Of a stretch of DNA of 64,000 nucleotides, positions 54,201 through 61,326 are shown in pieces. Source of the stretch: an uncultured Oribacterium sp. Lineage in GTDB: Bacteria; Bacillota; Clostridia; Lachnospirales; Lachnospiraceae. Location of the stretch: contig CAMKKZ010000003.1 in NCBI GenBank assembly GCA_946413525.1, positions 1-64,000 of the forward strand, read 5' to 3'. How positions within the stretch are numbered: position 1 is the first letter of the stretch; each line of letters begins with the position of its first letter. A program made the position numbers and the translations under genes. The notes beneath the pieces are model-generated. The model was not told the DNA's origin and made no database searches. It saw only the letters and a list, made by a program, of their open reading frames with translations.

Positions 54201-55775
54201 TGGATGTACCATACCCGGCTTTACCGTGCCGCCCAGTTCGTAAAGACCCGTGACGACCTGGATTTTGTGCAGCTCAATTCCTTCGGCTGCGGTCTGGACG
54301 CGGTCACCGCGGACCAGGCCAGGGACATTCTGACCGGCTCCGGCAAAATATATACGATATTGAAAATCGACGAGGTCAACAACCTCGGAGCCGCCAGGAT
54401 CCGTATACGTTCCCTTGTCGCGGCCATCCGCGTGAGAGAGGAAAACCATTACCTGCGCACCCTGCATTCCGCGGCTTATCGTCGCTCTCTCTTTACAAAA
54501 GACATGCGGAGGGAAGGCTACACCATTCTCTGCCCCCAGATGTCGCCCATTCATTTCAGCATGCTGGAAGCCGCCATCCGCTCTCAGGGATATAATATTG
54601 AGATTTTGGGGAACACGAACCGTACCGCGATTGACGCCGGGCTCAAATACGTGAATAATGACGCCTGTTACCCCTCCATTATCGTGATCGGGCAGATCAT
54701 GGACGCACTGAATTCCGGGAAATACGACCTGGACCGGACAGCCGTCATCATGACCCAGACCGGGGGAGGATGCAGGGCTTCCAATTACATCGGCTTTATC
54801 CGAAGGGCGCTTGAAAACGCGGGCATGTCCCAGATACCGGTCATCTCCCTCAACGCGAACGGCATGGAGTCAACTCCCGGCTTCCAGCTTACCGTCCCGC
54901 TCCTTGCAAAGTCCCTGCAGGCCATTGTTTACGGGGACATTTTCATGCGGGTGCTATACGCCACCCGCCCCTATGAGCTGAAGAAGGGCTCGGCTAACGC
55001 GCTGCACCGGAAATGGGAGAAACGCTGCATCCGTGCCGTTTCCCGCCGGGGCATCCACATGCTGGAATTCACCCGGAACATCCGGGCCATCATCCGTGAC
55101 TTTGACCGCCTCCCCATTCGGGAGGACCTGGAAAAGCCCAAGGTCGGCATTGTCGGCGAGATCCTTGTCAAGTTCTCGCCCCTTGCCAACAACAATATTG
55201 TCGAGCTATTGGAAAAGGAAGGAGCCGAGGCCGTCATGCCGGATCTCCTGGATTTCCTGCTCTACTGCTTTTATAATCAGAATTTCAGGTATGAGAATCT
55301 GGGGGGCAGTTGGAAAGGGCGCGCGCTATGCAATGCCGCCATCCGTTTTCTGGAATTTTTCCGGAGCAGCGCGCGCAAGGCATTCCTCTCTTCCCAACAC
55401 TTCACCGCCCCGGGCGACATACGTGTGCTGGCCCGGATGGCCAGGAAATATGTCTCCATCGGAAACCAGACCGGCGAAGGCTGGTTCCTGACCGGAGAGA
55501 TGCTGGAGCTTATTGAGGAAGGGGTTGACAACATCGTCTGTGCCCAGCCCTTTGGCTGCCTGCCTAACCACATTGTGGGCAAGGGCGTCATCAAAGAAAT
55601 ACGGCGAAGGCATCCCAAGGCAAATATTATCGCGGTGGATTATGATGCCGGGGCTTCCGAAGTGAACCAACTGAACAGAATCAAGCTCATGCTCACCGTG
55701 GCCGAGAAAAAGCTCGAGAAACAAAAGAAGAAATCCGCCCCCATCCCCCTGCGGAAAAGCGGCTTCGGAAGATAA
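51294..55775 (+). CDS. Acyl-CoA dehydratase activase / 2-hydroxyacyl-CoA dehydratase fusion
   Basis: A 1493-residue protein. Two BcrA/HgdC-type ATPase modules (about 5-255, GIDIGSTTVKVAILDE; about 322-580, GIDAGSTTTKLALISE) each carry a GGTGSF or SGCGSF loop with the cluster-binding Cys region. Then comes a DUF2229-type middle domain (C-x-G-C-x(3)-C at about 624, FISGNRCERG) and a C-terminal HgdB-like dehydratase-related domain (about 1060-1480; NNDACYPSI, CAQPFGCLPNHI). Such fusions are widespread in Clostridia; the activase passes an ATP-energised electron to a 2-hydroxyacyl-CoA dehydratase. The substrate is unknown. GAGGAG lies just upstream, inside a leader element. Confidence 0.9.
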   Translation: MAKQYRLGIDIGSTTVKVAILDEKENLLFSDYRRHFANIQETLADLLTEALEAHSDLRVSAVITGSGGLTLSRHMDVPFCQEVVAVATALKAERPDTDVAIELGGEDAKIIYFKGGIDQRMNGICAGGTGSFIDQMASLLDTDAAGLNSLAAGFHMIYPIAARCGVFAKTDIQPLINEGAAREDLAASIFQAVVNQTISGLAQGKPIRGHVAFLGGPLHFMPELRKAFIRTLRLQDNEIIAPEHSHLFAAIGAALNCPETGKARNEALLSDFVNLLKRGIHMDTEIQRMNPLFESREDYEAFQERHRKSRVRTAPLACARGDVFLGIDAGSTTTKLALISEDGELLYKYYTNNDGSPIRAAIKSISEIKELLPEGVRIARSCSTGYGEALLKSAFQLDEGEVETIAHYYAASFFEPDVDCILDIGGQDMKCIRIKDGTVDSVQLNEACSSGCGSFLETFAKSLDFSVEEFAREALFAKNPTDLGSRCTVFMNSNVKQAQKEGAGVDDISAGLAYSVVKNALFKVIKLTDADELGKHIVVQGGTFYNDAVLRATELILGKEVIRPDIAGIMGAFGAALIARERFRMEKSRNGFEEGEDDIDEQDGPKSRMLSLDKIINLKYETRMTRCQGCNNHCVLTINQFGPGRNFISGNRCERGLGKAKSKKEIPNLFAWKMKRTFDYEPLPLDKATRGSVGIPRVLNMYEDYPFWAVFFRELKFHVVLSPPSTRQIYDLGIESIPSESECYPAKLAHGHIEWLIRKGERFIFYPCVPYERNETTDAGNHYNCPMVTSYAENIKNNVETIEEESVFFLKPFLAFTNEKVLTDQLARVFAGSGSKTAEARDRETAEKARIRILSDAVRPVGSLTWAKILKQFAEWDFTEEEVRNAAHEAWQELLRTRRDVGKKGLETLKWMEENGTRGIVLAGRPYHIDPEIHHGIPELINSCGFAVLTEDSVSGLANVDRPTIATDQWMYHTRLYRAAQFVKTRDDLDFVQLNSFGCGLDAVTADQARDILTGSGKIYTILKIDEVNNLGAARIRIRSLVAAIRVREENHYLRTLHSAAYRRSLFTKDMRREGYTILCPQMSPIHFSMLEAAIRSQGYNIEILGNTNRTAIDAGLKYVNNDACYPSIIVIGQIMDALNSGKYDLDRTAVIMTQTGGGCRASNYIGFIRRALENAGMSQIPVISLNANGMESTPGFQLTVPLLAKSLQAIVYGDIFMRVLYATRPYELKKGSANALHRKWEKRCIRAVSRRGIHMLEFTRNIRAIIRDFDRLPIREDLEKPKVGIVGEILVKFSPLANNNIVELLEKEGAEAVMPDLLDFLLYCFYNQNFRYENLGGSWKGRALCNAAIRFLEFFRSSARKAFLSSQHFTAPGDIRVLARMARKYVSIGNQTGEGWFLTGEMLELIEEGVDNIVCAQPFGCLPNHIVGKGVIKEIRRRHPKANIIAVDYDAGASEVNQLNRIKLMLTVAEKKLEKQKKKSAPIPLRKSGFGR

Positions 55776-55812
55776 ATCGCCATTTTCCGGCAAGAGTTCC
55801 GGAAAACACAGG

Positions 55813-55876
55813 ACGGGCCGGCATCCGGGCAGTTCAAATCACTGCTCCCGGATGCCGGCCCGCCCATCTTTTTCGT
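55813..55876 (+). terminator. Rho-independent terminator of the dehydratase gene
   Basis: A very stable hairpin with GGGCCGGCATCCGGG (from 55815) and CCCGGATGCCGGCCC (to 55862), inner CAGT/ACTG, followed by ATCTTTTTCGTTTT. It lies 38 bases after the stop. Confidence 0.85.
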
Positions 55877-55928
55877 TTTAATCGCTCTGATTCAATGTCA
55901 AACCAATGCAGTATCGCGTCAGCCAGTC
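55872..55928 (-). repeat. Orphan leader-type element (family Z)
   Basis: Minus strand: CTGACGCGATACTGCATTGG, TTTGACATTGAATCAGAGCG. It sits between convergent gene ends, without a start codon after it. Confidence 0.55.
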
Positions 55929-55932
55929 TATT

Positions 55933-56901
55933 CTACATATAGCATTCGCCCGCCGCGTTAATTACAAGTCCGTTTATCGTCGTATTCGTCACCATCGCGC
56001 CGTCCGCGCCGACATAGTACCAGATATGTTCGTTCGCGGCGCTTCGCACCCACTGATTCACCAACATGTCCCCGTTCATGCCAACATAATACCAAAGTCC
56101 GTTCTGACCCATTATCCACCGGTTAGAGGCCATGATATAATTCGCGTCAAAATAATACCATTTTCCGTTGATATGCTCCCATCCATTGCAGGCATATCTG
56201 CCATCTGCCCGAACATATTTCCAGGTATTATTCGAGTACTGCCAGCCCACCATCGCTACGCCGGGGGACGGGGAAGATGCGCCGGAATAAGAGGACGATC
56301 CTGAACTGGAGCCTGAATTCCCCCTGTATTTCCTGACAATCGCATCCAGCCTGCTGCTGTTCACCGACAAAATGTCCGATTCCTCATAATCAGTGACCGG
56401 CCCCGGCCATGTCGCCTCGACTATGAAGGTATAATCTCCTGTACGGTTTTGCTTGGCGATAATATTGGTGAAATCATAGCTGTTTCCGCTGCTGGAATTC
56501 TTCGTTGTGACCTCCCAGTCATCCCTGTATAATGTGATGGAAAACTTTGCCTTCGAACGTTTGTCCGCGCTCCATTTCGCAACACATTTTCCATTCGAAT
56601 AATCCCAGTAAGCATATGTGACAGCGCAATTCCGATAAAGATCCTTTTGCTCCTGCCTCGAACTGTCTGACGCCCTTTCGCTCTGATTCCCGTCCCAGGT
56701 TGTCTCCCTGCCTTCCGGGTCATAGTAAGTATAAGAATCTCCTCTGGCATTATAAATCAAATAAGATCCGTCATCGTAATACGCCGTATAGCCATTTCCC
56801 GTCGAATCCCTGCCAATCTCATATCTTGCCTGGGCAGTAATACTCATCCCAATAACGCTTAACGCCATCAATCCCATAGCCATTAATTTCTTCATAAGCA
56901 A
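55933..56901 (-). CDS. Secreted protein with C-terminal cell-wall-binding repeats
   Basis: A 322-residue protein. A TTG at 56901 lies 8 bases after AAGGAGG; an ATG at 56895 is the alternative. Signal peptide (KKLMAMGLMALSVIGMSITAQA). The N-terminal half (about 30-190) has Y-rich YTAYYDDGSYLIYNARGD-type repeats, then a beta domain of unknown fold, and an S/G linker. The C-terminus (about 220-322) has choline-binding-type repeats: GWEHINGKWYYFDANYIMASNRW and GLWYYVGMNGDMLVNQW. It is probably retained on the cell wall. No catalytic domain was recognised. Confidence 0.82.
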   Translation of the reverse strand: MLMKKLMAMGLMALSVIGMSITAQARYEIGRDSTGNGYTAYYDDGSYLIYNARGDSYTYYDPEGRETTWDGNQSERASDSSRQEQKDLYRNCAVTYAYWDYSNGKCVAKWSADKRSKAKFSITLYRDDWEVTTKNSSSGNSYDFTNIIAKQNRTGDYTFIVEATWPGPVTDYEESDILSVNSSRLDAIVRKYRGNSGSSSGSSSYSGASSPSPGVAMVGWQYSNNTWKYVRADGRYACNGWEHINGKWYYFDANYIMASNRWIMGQNGLWYYVGMNGDMLVNQWVRSAANEHIWYYVGADGAMVTNTTINGLVINAAGECYM

Positions 56902-56959
56902 CCCTTCGTCCTCCTTTATCTTGTACCATTCCGCCTTCCTGAACTTTCCATCAGGATTT

Positions 56960-57168
56960 TCGCCATCGGCTTGCCTGCCTTCTCCTTTGAGAGCAAAGCA
57001 TTATCACCATCCGCTTGCCTGCATCCCCCTTTCGGGAGCAAAGCATTATCACCATCAACTTGCCTGCCTTCCCCTTCGGGAGCAAAGCATTATCACCATC
57101 CGCTTGCCCGCCTTCCCCTTCGGGAGCAAAGCATTATCAGCATCAACTTGCCTGCCTTCCTTTCGGGA
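56960..57168. repeat. Tandem 44-bp repeats between rpoD and the wall protein gene
   Basis: About four and a half copies of GCATTATCACCATCCGCTTG, CCTGCCTTCC, CCTTCGGGAGCAAA. Alternate units read CATCCGC or CATCAAC. They lie directly behind the rpoD stop (57173) and in front of the wall protein gene. Confidence 0.88.
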
Positions 57169-57172
57169 AGCC

Positions 57173-58336
57173 TCACTGAAGGAATTCCCTGATTCTCCTA
57201 GATCGGACAGGGTTGCGCAGCTTTCTGAGCGCCTTGGCTTCAATCTGCCGGATTCTCTCCCTGGTCACATTGAATTCCTTTCCAACCTCCTCCAACGTCC
57301 TCGGATGTCCGTCCAAAAGGCCGAAACGAAGAATGATGACCTGCCGTTCCCTTTCCTTCAAATCCTTCAGCATGACCTTGATATGCTCTCGGAGCATGAC
57401 ATTCTCCACATTTCCTTCAGGCGTGAGAACATTTGAGTCCGAAACGAAATCCCCGAGGCTGGAATCATCCTCTTCACCGACAGGGGTTTCCAGAGAAGTA
57501 GGTTCCCTCGCAATCTGAATGATTTCCTGAACCCTTTCCTCCGACATACCCAGCTTGGAAGCCAGTTCCTTGACCGATGGCTCATATCCCAGCTCCAGCG
57601 TAAGTCTCCGCTGCACCTTTGACAGCTTGTTGATTGTTTCAACCATGTGGACCGGGACACGGATGGTCCTAGCCTGGTCGGCCAATGCCCGGGTGATAGA
57701 TTGGCGGATCCACCATGTGGCATACGTAGAAAGCTTGAAGCCCTTGTCGGGGTCAAATTTCTCTACGCCCTTGATCAGGCCAAGGTTTCCCTCTTGCACC
57801 AGGTCCAGGAAGCTCATCCCGCGCCCGGTATAGCGCTTCGCGATGGATACGACAAGACGGAGATTCGCCTCGACCAGCCTCTGCTTTGCCCACTCATCTC
57901 CCTTCTGCTTCTTTTTCGAGAGCTCATACTCTTCCTCCGCGCTGAGCAAAGGGACGGTGCCTATTTCCTTCAAATACATTCGCACCGGGTCGTCCGTGCT
58001 GACCCCCTCCAGGAGCTTAACGGCGTCAAGATCAATATCTTCGATGTCTGCCGCGTCTTTCAGGAAATGCTCGTCCTCAGGAGGCTCGAGTTCCCCTTCC
58101 CCTCCGTCTTTTCCGGCTCCTTCCTCTTCCAATTCCCGCAAAGCCTTTTCGTCCACGACAGGATTGACTTCGATCCCCCTGCTTTCCAAAAGGCTGATTA
58201 TCCGTTTCAGTTGCTCCGCGCTGATTCCCAAATCCTCGAAGGCCTCGGCGACTTCATCCTCTTCCAGGGTATTATTATGGATTCGGGCCAGTGCATGCAG
58301 CTTTTCCATCCTTTTGAGTAATTCATCCTTTTCCAA
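57173..58336 (-). CDS. rpoD: Primary sigma factor RpoD (sigma-70/SigA)
   Basis: A 387-residue primary sigma factor. It probably starts at TTG 58336, eight bases after CGGAGGG; ATG at 58309 is an alternative. A short region 1.1 ([20 protein letters not shown]), an acidic linker, region 1.2 ([22 protein letters not shown]), region 2 ([55 protein letters not shown]), region 3 ([13 protein letters not shown]) and region 4.2 helix-turn-helix ([28 protein letters not shown]) are all present. It recognises TTGACA/TATAAT promoters such as those seen at 10280 and 15827. dnaG, its usual neighbour, is not next to it here. Confidence 0.97.
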   Translation of the reverse strand: MEKDELLKRMEKLHALARIHNNTLEEDEVAEAFEDLGISAEQLKRIISLLESRGIEVNPVVDEKALRELEEEGAGKDGGEGELEPPEDEHFLKDAADIEDIDLDAVKLLEGVSTDDPVRMYLKEIGTVPLLSAEEEYELSKKKQKGDEWAKQRLVEANLRLVVSIAKRYTGRGMSFLDLVQEGNLGLIKGVEKFDPDKGFKLSTYATWWIRQSITRALADQARTIRVPVHMVETINKLSKVQRRLTLELGYEPSVKELASKLGMSEERVQEIIQIAREPTSLETPVGEEDDSSLGDFVSDSNVLTPEGNVENVMLREHIKVMLKDLKERERQVIILRFGLLDGHPRTLEEVGKEFNVTRERIRQIEAKALRKLRNPVRSRRIREFLQ

Positions 58337-58396
58337 TCCTTTTCCCTCCGCCTATCTTTGGACACTAACAAACAGCTTTGGTTTAGTAAGCTAAAG

Positions 58397-58426
58397 TAAC
58401 TGTTCAGCTCGACTGAACAGTTACAG
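58397..58426. repeat. Perfect hairpin upstream of rpoD
   Basis: GTAACTGTTCAG-ctcga-CTGAACAGTTAC (about 58397-58425), flanked by CTAAA/CTAAAC. It is related to the hairpin at 38772. It lies between the end of the 58437 gene and the rpoD start. Confidence 0.7.
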
Positions 58427-58436
58427 GCTAAACGGC

Positions 58437-58739
58437 TCATGACTTCCAGATGCTGATGGCGGAAATAAAGCCGATGACCATGATGGTCGAGCCAAAAACA
58501 AAGTCAAGCACGGTCTCCGCCCGGATCCTGCCCTCCCGAAAATCAGTACGAACATGGAATCCTCCGCTGATAAGGCGCAGGAGCGCGGCGGAAAAGAAAA
58601 CCAGAGGGAACAGCGTCATGTTTTCCTCCGGGTTTATAAAGGCCAGCGCGGCCATCGCAAGTATCAAGACGCAAAACACCATGTGGATAATGTCAAGCCT
58701 TCTGTCCAGATTCCTTTGACTGTTCCGGTTCTGCTGCAT
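58437..58739 (-). CDS. Small multi-span membrane protein
   Basis: A 100-residue protein. Start at 58739 with AAAGGGAG upstream; an upstream extension of the frame lies wholly in the leader element. Three hydrophobic helices are visible (IIHMVFCVLILAMAALAFI, LFPLVFFSAALLRLISGGF, LDFVFGSTIMVIGFISAISI), separated by short charged loops. It resembles small uncharacterised clostridial membrane proteins. It lies between argF and rpoD on the same strand; no function can be inferred. Confidence 0.7.
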   Translation of the reverse strand: MQQNRNSQRNLDRRLDIIHMVFCVLILAMAALAFINPEENMTLFPLVFFSAALLRLISGGFHVRTDFREGRIRAETVLDFVFGSTIMVIGFISAISIWKS

Positions 58740-58815
58740 TATTCTCCCTTTATTCGAGTGGGGTCTGACCACTCCGATTTCAATGACAAAGCGATGCGGT
58801 ATCGCAAGCTCCATG
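58740..58815 (-). promoter_or_regulatory. Leader element (family Z) before the small membrane protein gene
   Basis: Minus strand: GCTTGCGATACCGCATCGCT, TTGTCATTGAAATCGGAGTG, GTCAGACCCCACTCGAATAA, AGGGAG. The hairpin GAGTGG/CCACTC is perfect and the element ends at the ribosome site. Confidence 0.7.
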
Positions 58816-58879
58816 ACTACTCTATCAAAGTGTTTTTGGAGCAATTTTCATTACCGACAAAATTCTGTGGCATCAAAAG

Positions 58880-59920
58880 CTAAACGGCACCTCCAAGAGT
58901 CGCGTATATGACCGCCTTGATCGTATGCATCCGGTTTTCCGCTTCGGCAAAAACCCTGGAATGGGAGGATTCAAAGACCTCGTCCGTAACCTCCATCTCC
59001 TTCAATCCGAAACGTTCCTCTATCTTCTTTCCTATGCCGGTCTTGGTATCATGGAAAGACGGAAGGCAGTGCAGGAAAATGCATCCTTCCCTGGCAAAGG
59101 ATAACGCCCTCATGTTCACCTGGTATGGCAGAAGATCGTGAATGCGTTGTTCCCAGACTTCATCCGGCTCCCCCATGGAGACCCAGACATCCGTGCAGAT
59201 AACGTCGGCCTCATGGCAGCCTTCCTCCACATCCTCCGTCAAAAGGATGCTAGAGCCGTTGGATGAGGCAATCTCCCTGCAGCGTGCCTGCAGCTCCTGA
59301 TCCGGAAAATATTCCTTCGGGCAGCATGCGGCATAATCAACCCCAAGCTTCGCGCAGGCCACCATATAGGAATTGCCCATATTGTATCTGGCGTCCCCCA
59401 TGAAACAGAGCTTCCGACCCCGGAGCTCGGAAAAAGCCTCCTTCACCGTCAGAAAATCCGCCAGCATCTGCGTGGGATGAAACTCATTCGTAAGCCCATT
59501 CCATACCGGCACATCAGCATATTCAGCCAGTTCCTCCACGATAGACTGACCAAAGCCCCGGTATTCTATCCCTTCATACATGCTGCCCAGTACCCTGGCC
59601 GTGTCCTCAATGCTTTCCTTCTCCCCAATCTGGGAACCGGTCGGTCCAAGATAGGTCGTGCCCAGCCCAAGATCATGAGCCGCCACCTCGAAGGAACAGC
59701 GGGTTCTTGTAGAATTCTTTTCAAAAATCAGCGCGATGTTTTTTCCGGGAAACATTGTTTTGTGCATGGAACGGCCCGGAGCCGCGCCCGCCTTTTTTTC
59801 AGCCTTCAGCCTCCCGGCCAGATTCAGGAGATACAGAATCTCCTCCGTGGAAAAATCCAAAAGCTTCAGAAAATCGCGCCCGCTAAGATCCGGAGCCGGC
59901 TTCCCATCATTCCATTCCAT
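58880..59920 (-). CDS. argF: Ornithine carbamoyltransferase
   Basis: A 346-residue OTCase, which makes citrulline from ornithine and carbamoyl phosphate. Carbamoyl-phosphate site [22 protein letters not shown], ornithine site [12 protein letters not shown] and DVWVSMGE, and the catalytic [10 protein letters not shown] are all present. Length is slightly above the 330-residue norm because of a short N-terminal extension and an insertion after LKAEKKAG. Start at 59920 with GGAGGAAGGAATAAAGGAA upstream. Other arginine genes are not adjacent, so it may act in biosynthesis or in the arginine deiminase route. Confidence 0.96.
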   Translation of the reverse strand: MEWNDGKPAPDLSGRDFLKLLDFSTEEILYLLNLAGRLKAEKKAGAAPGRSMHKTMFPGKNIALIFEKNSTRTRCSFEVAAHDLGLGTTYLGPTGSQIGEKESIEDTARVLGSMYEGIEYRGFGQSIVEELAEYADVPVWNGLTNEFHPTQMLADFLTVKEAFSELRGRKLCFMGDARYNMGNSYMVACAKLGVDYAACCPKEYFPDQELQARCREIASSNGSSILLTEDVEEGCHEADVICTDVWVSMGEPDEVWEQRIHDLLPYQVNMRALSFAREGCIFLHCLPSFHDTKTGIGKKIEERFGLKEMEVTDEVFESSHSRVFAEAENRMHTIKAVIYATLGGAV

Positions 59921-60004
59921 TTCCTTTATTCCTTCCTCCTCGATTAAAGTAGTTTTTTGGTCATTTTAATTCCTGACTAACATCTGCGGTATCGCAGGCT
60001 ATAC
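59921..60004 (-). promoter_or_regulatory. Leader element (family Z) before argF
   Basis: Minus strand: AGCCTGCGATACCGCAGATG, TTAGTCAGGAATTAAAATGA, CCAAAAAACTACTTTAATCG, AGGAGGAAGG. It shares the TTTAATMGAGGAG end with the copies before the dehydratase gene. Confidence 0.65.
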
Positions 60005-60034
60005 GCCTCACCTTTTTCCTTTCATTTCTCCGCC

Positions 60035-60886
60035 CTACAGGCGCTGCCGAAGAGCCTCAAAGAGGAGGATCGTAGCCGCGCTTGCGGCATTTAATGAATC
60101 AATCTTCCCCTTCATAGGAATGCGCATGCGGGAATCGGCAAGCCGCAGGGCTTCAGGGCTCAGCCCATTTGCTTCGTTTCCAATAAGGAACGCGGAGGGT
60201 TTTCGAAGATCGTGCCGGTAAACGCTCTCATCCGCGCCCAGGTCGGCGGCCAGGACGCGCGCCCCCTCTTCCTTCACCCTTTCGATGGCATCTGAAATCT
60301 CCGAAACCCTCAAAAAAGGAACCCTGAAAAGGGATCCCATCGTGGAACGCACCACCTTCGGGGAATAGGGATCCACACATCCCCGGTTCAGGATAATGCC
60401 ATCCGCCCCGGCCGCTTCCGCGCTCCTGAATATTGTCCCCAGGTTCCCGGGATCCTGGATATTCTCTAGGACAAGATAAAGGCTGCCGGCCGGAAGCCCC
60501 TCCTCCTTCATACGGCAGACGGCGAGAATCCCCTGACTTGTCTTCGTATCCGACATCGCCTCCATAATGGAATCCGAAACCCTGAACAGCCTGGCTTTTG
60601 CATGCTTTGACTTGATGCCGCAGGCGTTAAGTCCCATTTGTGTCGCGTCAGCGGCACAAATGAAAGTATGAAAAGCTTGCTTTTCATACTTTCCGGCATC
60701 TTCCGGCAGCGTTCCCGAAAACGAATCCGCCAGGAATACCTCCGCAATCAGTTCAGGCGGGATCTCTCGGAACAAGCGTTCCCCCTCCGCCACAAAGAAA
60801 CCTGACTGCCTTCTGGCCCTTGCCTTTCTGGACAGTTCCCTGACCTCCCGGACATACTTGTTTTGAATCGATGTAATCTTTTCCAA
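60035..60886 (-). CDS. TrmH/SpoU-family RNA 2'-O-methyltransferase with an inserted repeat
   Basis: A 283-residue SPOUT methyltransferase. The N-terminal substrate-binding part (ITSIQNKYVREVRELSRKARARRQSGFFVAEGERL) is followed by the knotted SAM domain: VLENIQDPGNLGTIFRSAEAAGADGIIL (motif 1), SMGSLFRVPFL-like motif 2 region, FLIGNEANGLSPEAL, and RIPMKGKIDSLNAASAATILLFEALR (motif 3). Between LPEDAG and ARLFRVSDSIMEAMSDTKTSQGIL it carries about 31 extra residues (KYEKQAFHTF, then QMGLNACGIKSKHA). These are encoded by an in-frame copy of the dispersed element at 60601-60692. Without it the length is normal for the family. The frame is intact. Confidence 0.92.
   Translation of the reverse strand: MEKITSIQNKYVREVRELSRKARARRQSGFFVAEGERLFREIPPELIAEVFLADSFSGTLPEDAGKYEKQAFHTFICAADATQMGLNACGIKSKHAKARLFRVSDSIMEAMSDTKTSQGILAVCRMKEEGLPAGSLYLVLENIQDPGNLGTIFRSAEAAGADGIILNRGCVDPYSPKVVRSTMGSLFRVPFLRVSEISDAIERVKEEGARVLAADLGADESVYRHDLRKPSAFLIGNEANGLSPEALRLADSRMRIPMKGKIDSLNAASAATILLFEALRQRL
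60601..60692. repeat. Dispersed 90-bp element (family R) inside a coding gene
   Basis: The same element as at 34628 and 50061, read in frame within the methyltransferase. Relative to the intergenic copies it has one extra T in TACTTTCATTTG, which keeps the reading frame. Confidence 0.9.
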
Positions 60887-61160
60887 AGATATAACCTGCC
60901 TGCGTTTTTTTCTCAGAGCGGTTTTTGGCCGCCCTGATTCATGATACTCGTTAAAATAATTCTATTCCAAACTACTGCGTAGAGCCTTCTGAGTTTCGCA
61001 TAACTGTAAAATTGGCATAGGCAAAAGCCAGCGTTAACGAGTATAACAAGCCGATACGGAATCTGTTAACAAGCCATCCCATGTTATAATGCCCACGAAC
61101 GGAAATAAACCACTCGTGAGCATCGGAATGCAAGCTATGGTAACGACTAATGCGCTAGCT
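60887..61160. other. Upstream region of the methyltransferase gene
   Basis: It contains a partial leader-type element (minus, 60905-60950: GAATCAGGGCGGCCAAAAAC then CGCTCTGAG), a second partial one near 61040-61065, and no supported gene. Confidence 0.5.
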
Positions 61161-61163
61161 TCT

Positions 61164-61282
61164 AAGGAAATGCTGATTAAATCAGCGTTTCCTTGTGATG
61201 CACACGAAAATGCAAAGGAAATTTGCCGCTATGCGGCGCATTTTCGGTGCCGGAAACGCTTAAATCAGCGTTTCCTAACTGA
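61164..61282 (+). repeat. Dispersed element V, copy 2
   Basis: AAGGAAATGCTGATTAAATC then AGCGTTTCCTT (hairpin), GATGCACACGAAAATGCAAA, GGAAATTTGCCGCTATGC and GGAAACGCTTAAATCAGCGT. It matches the minus-strand copy at 36705-36827. Confidence 0.8.
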
Positions 61283-61326
61283 ATATCAGTGTTTTTCCAA
61301 GGCACAAGGAATGCCGCAGAAAAATC

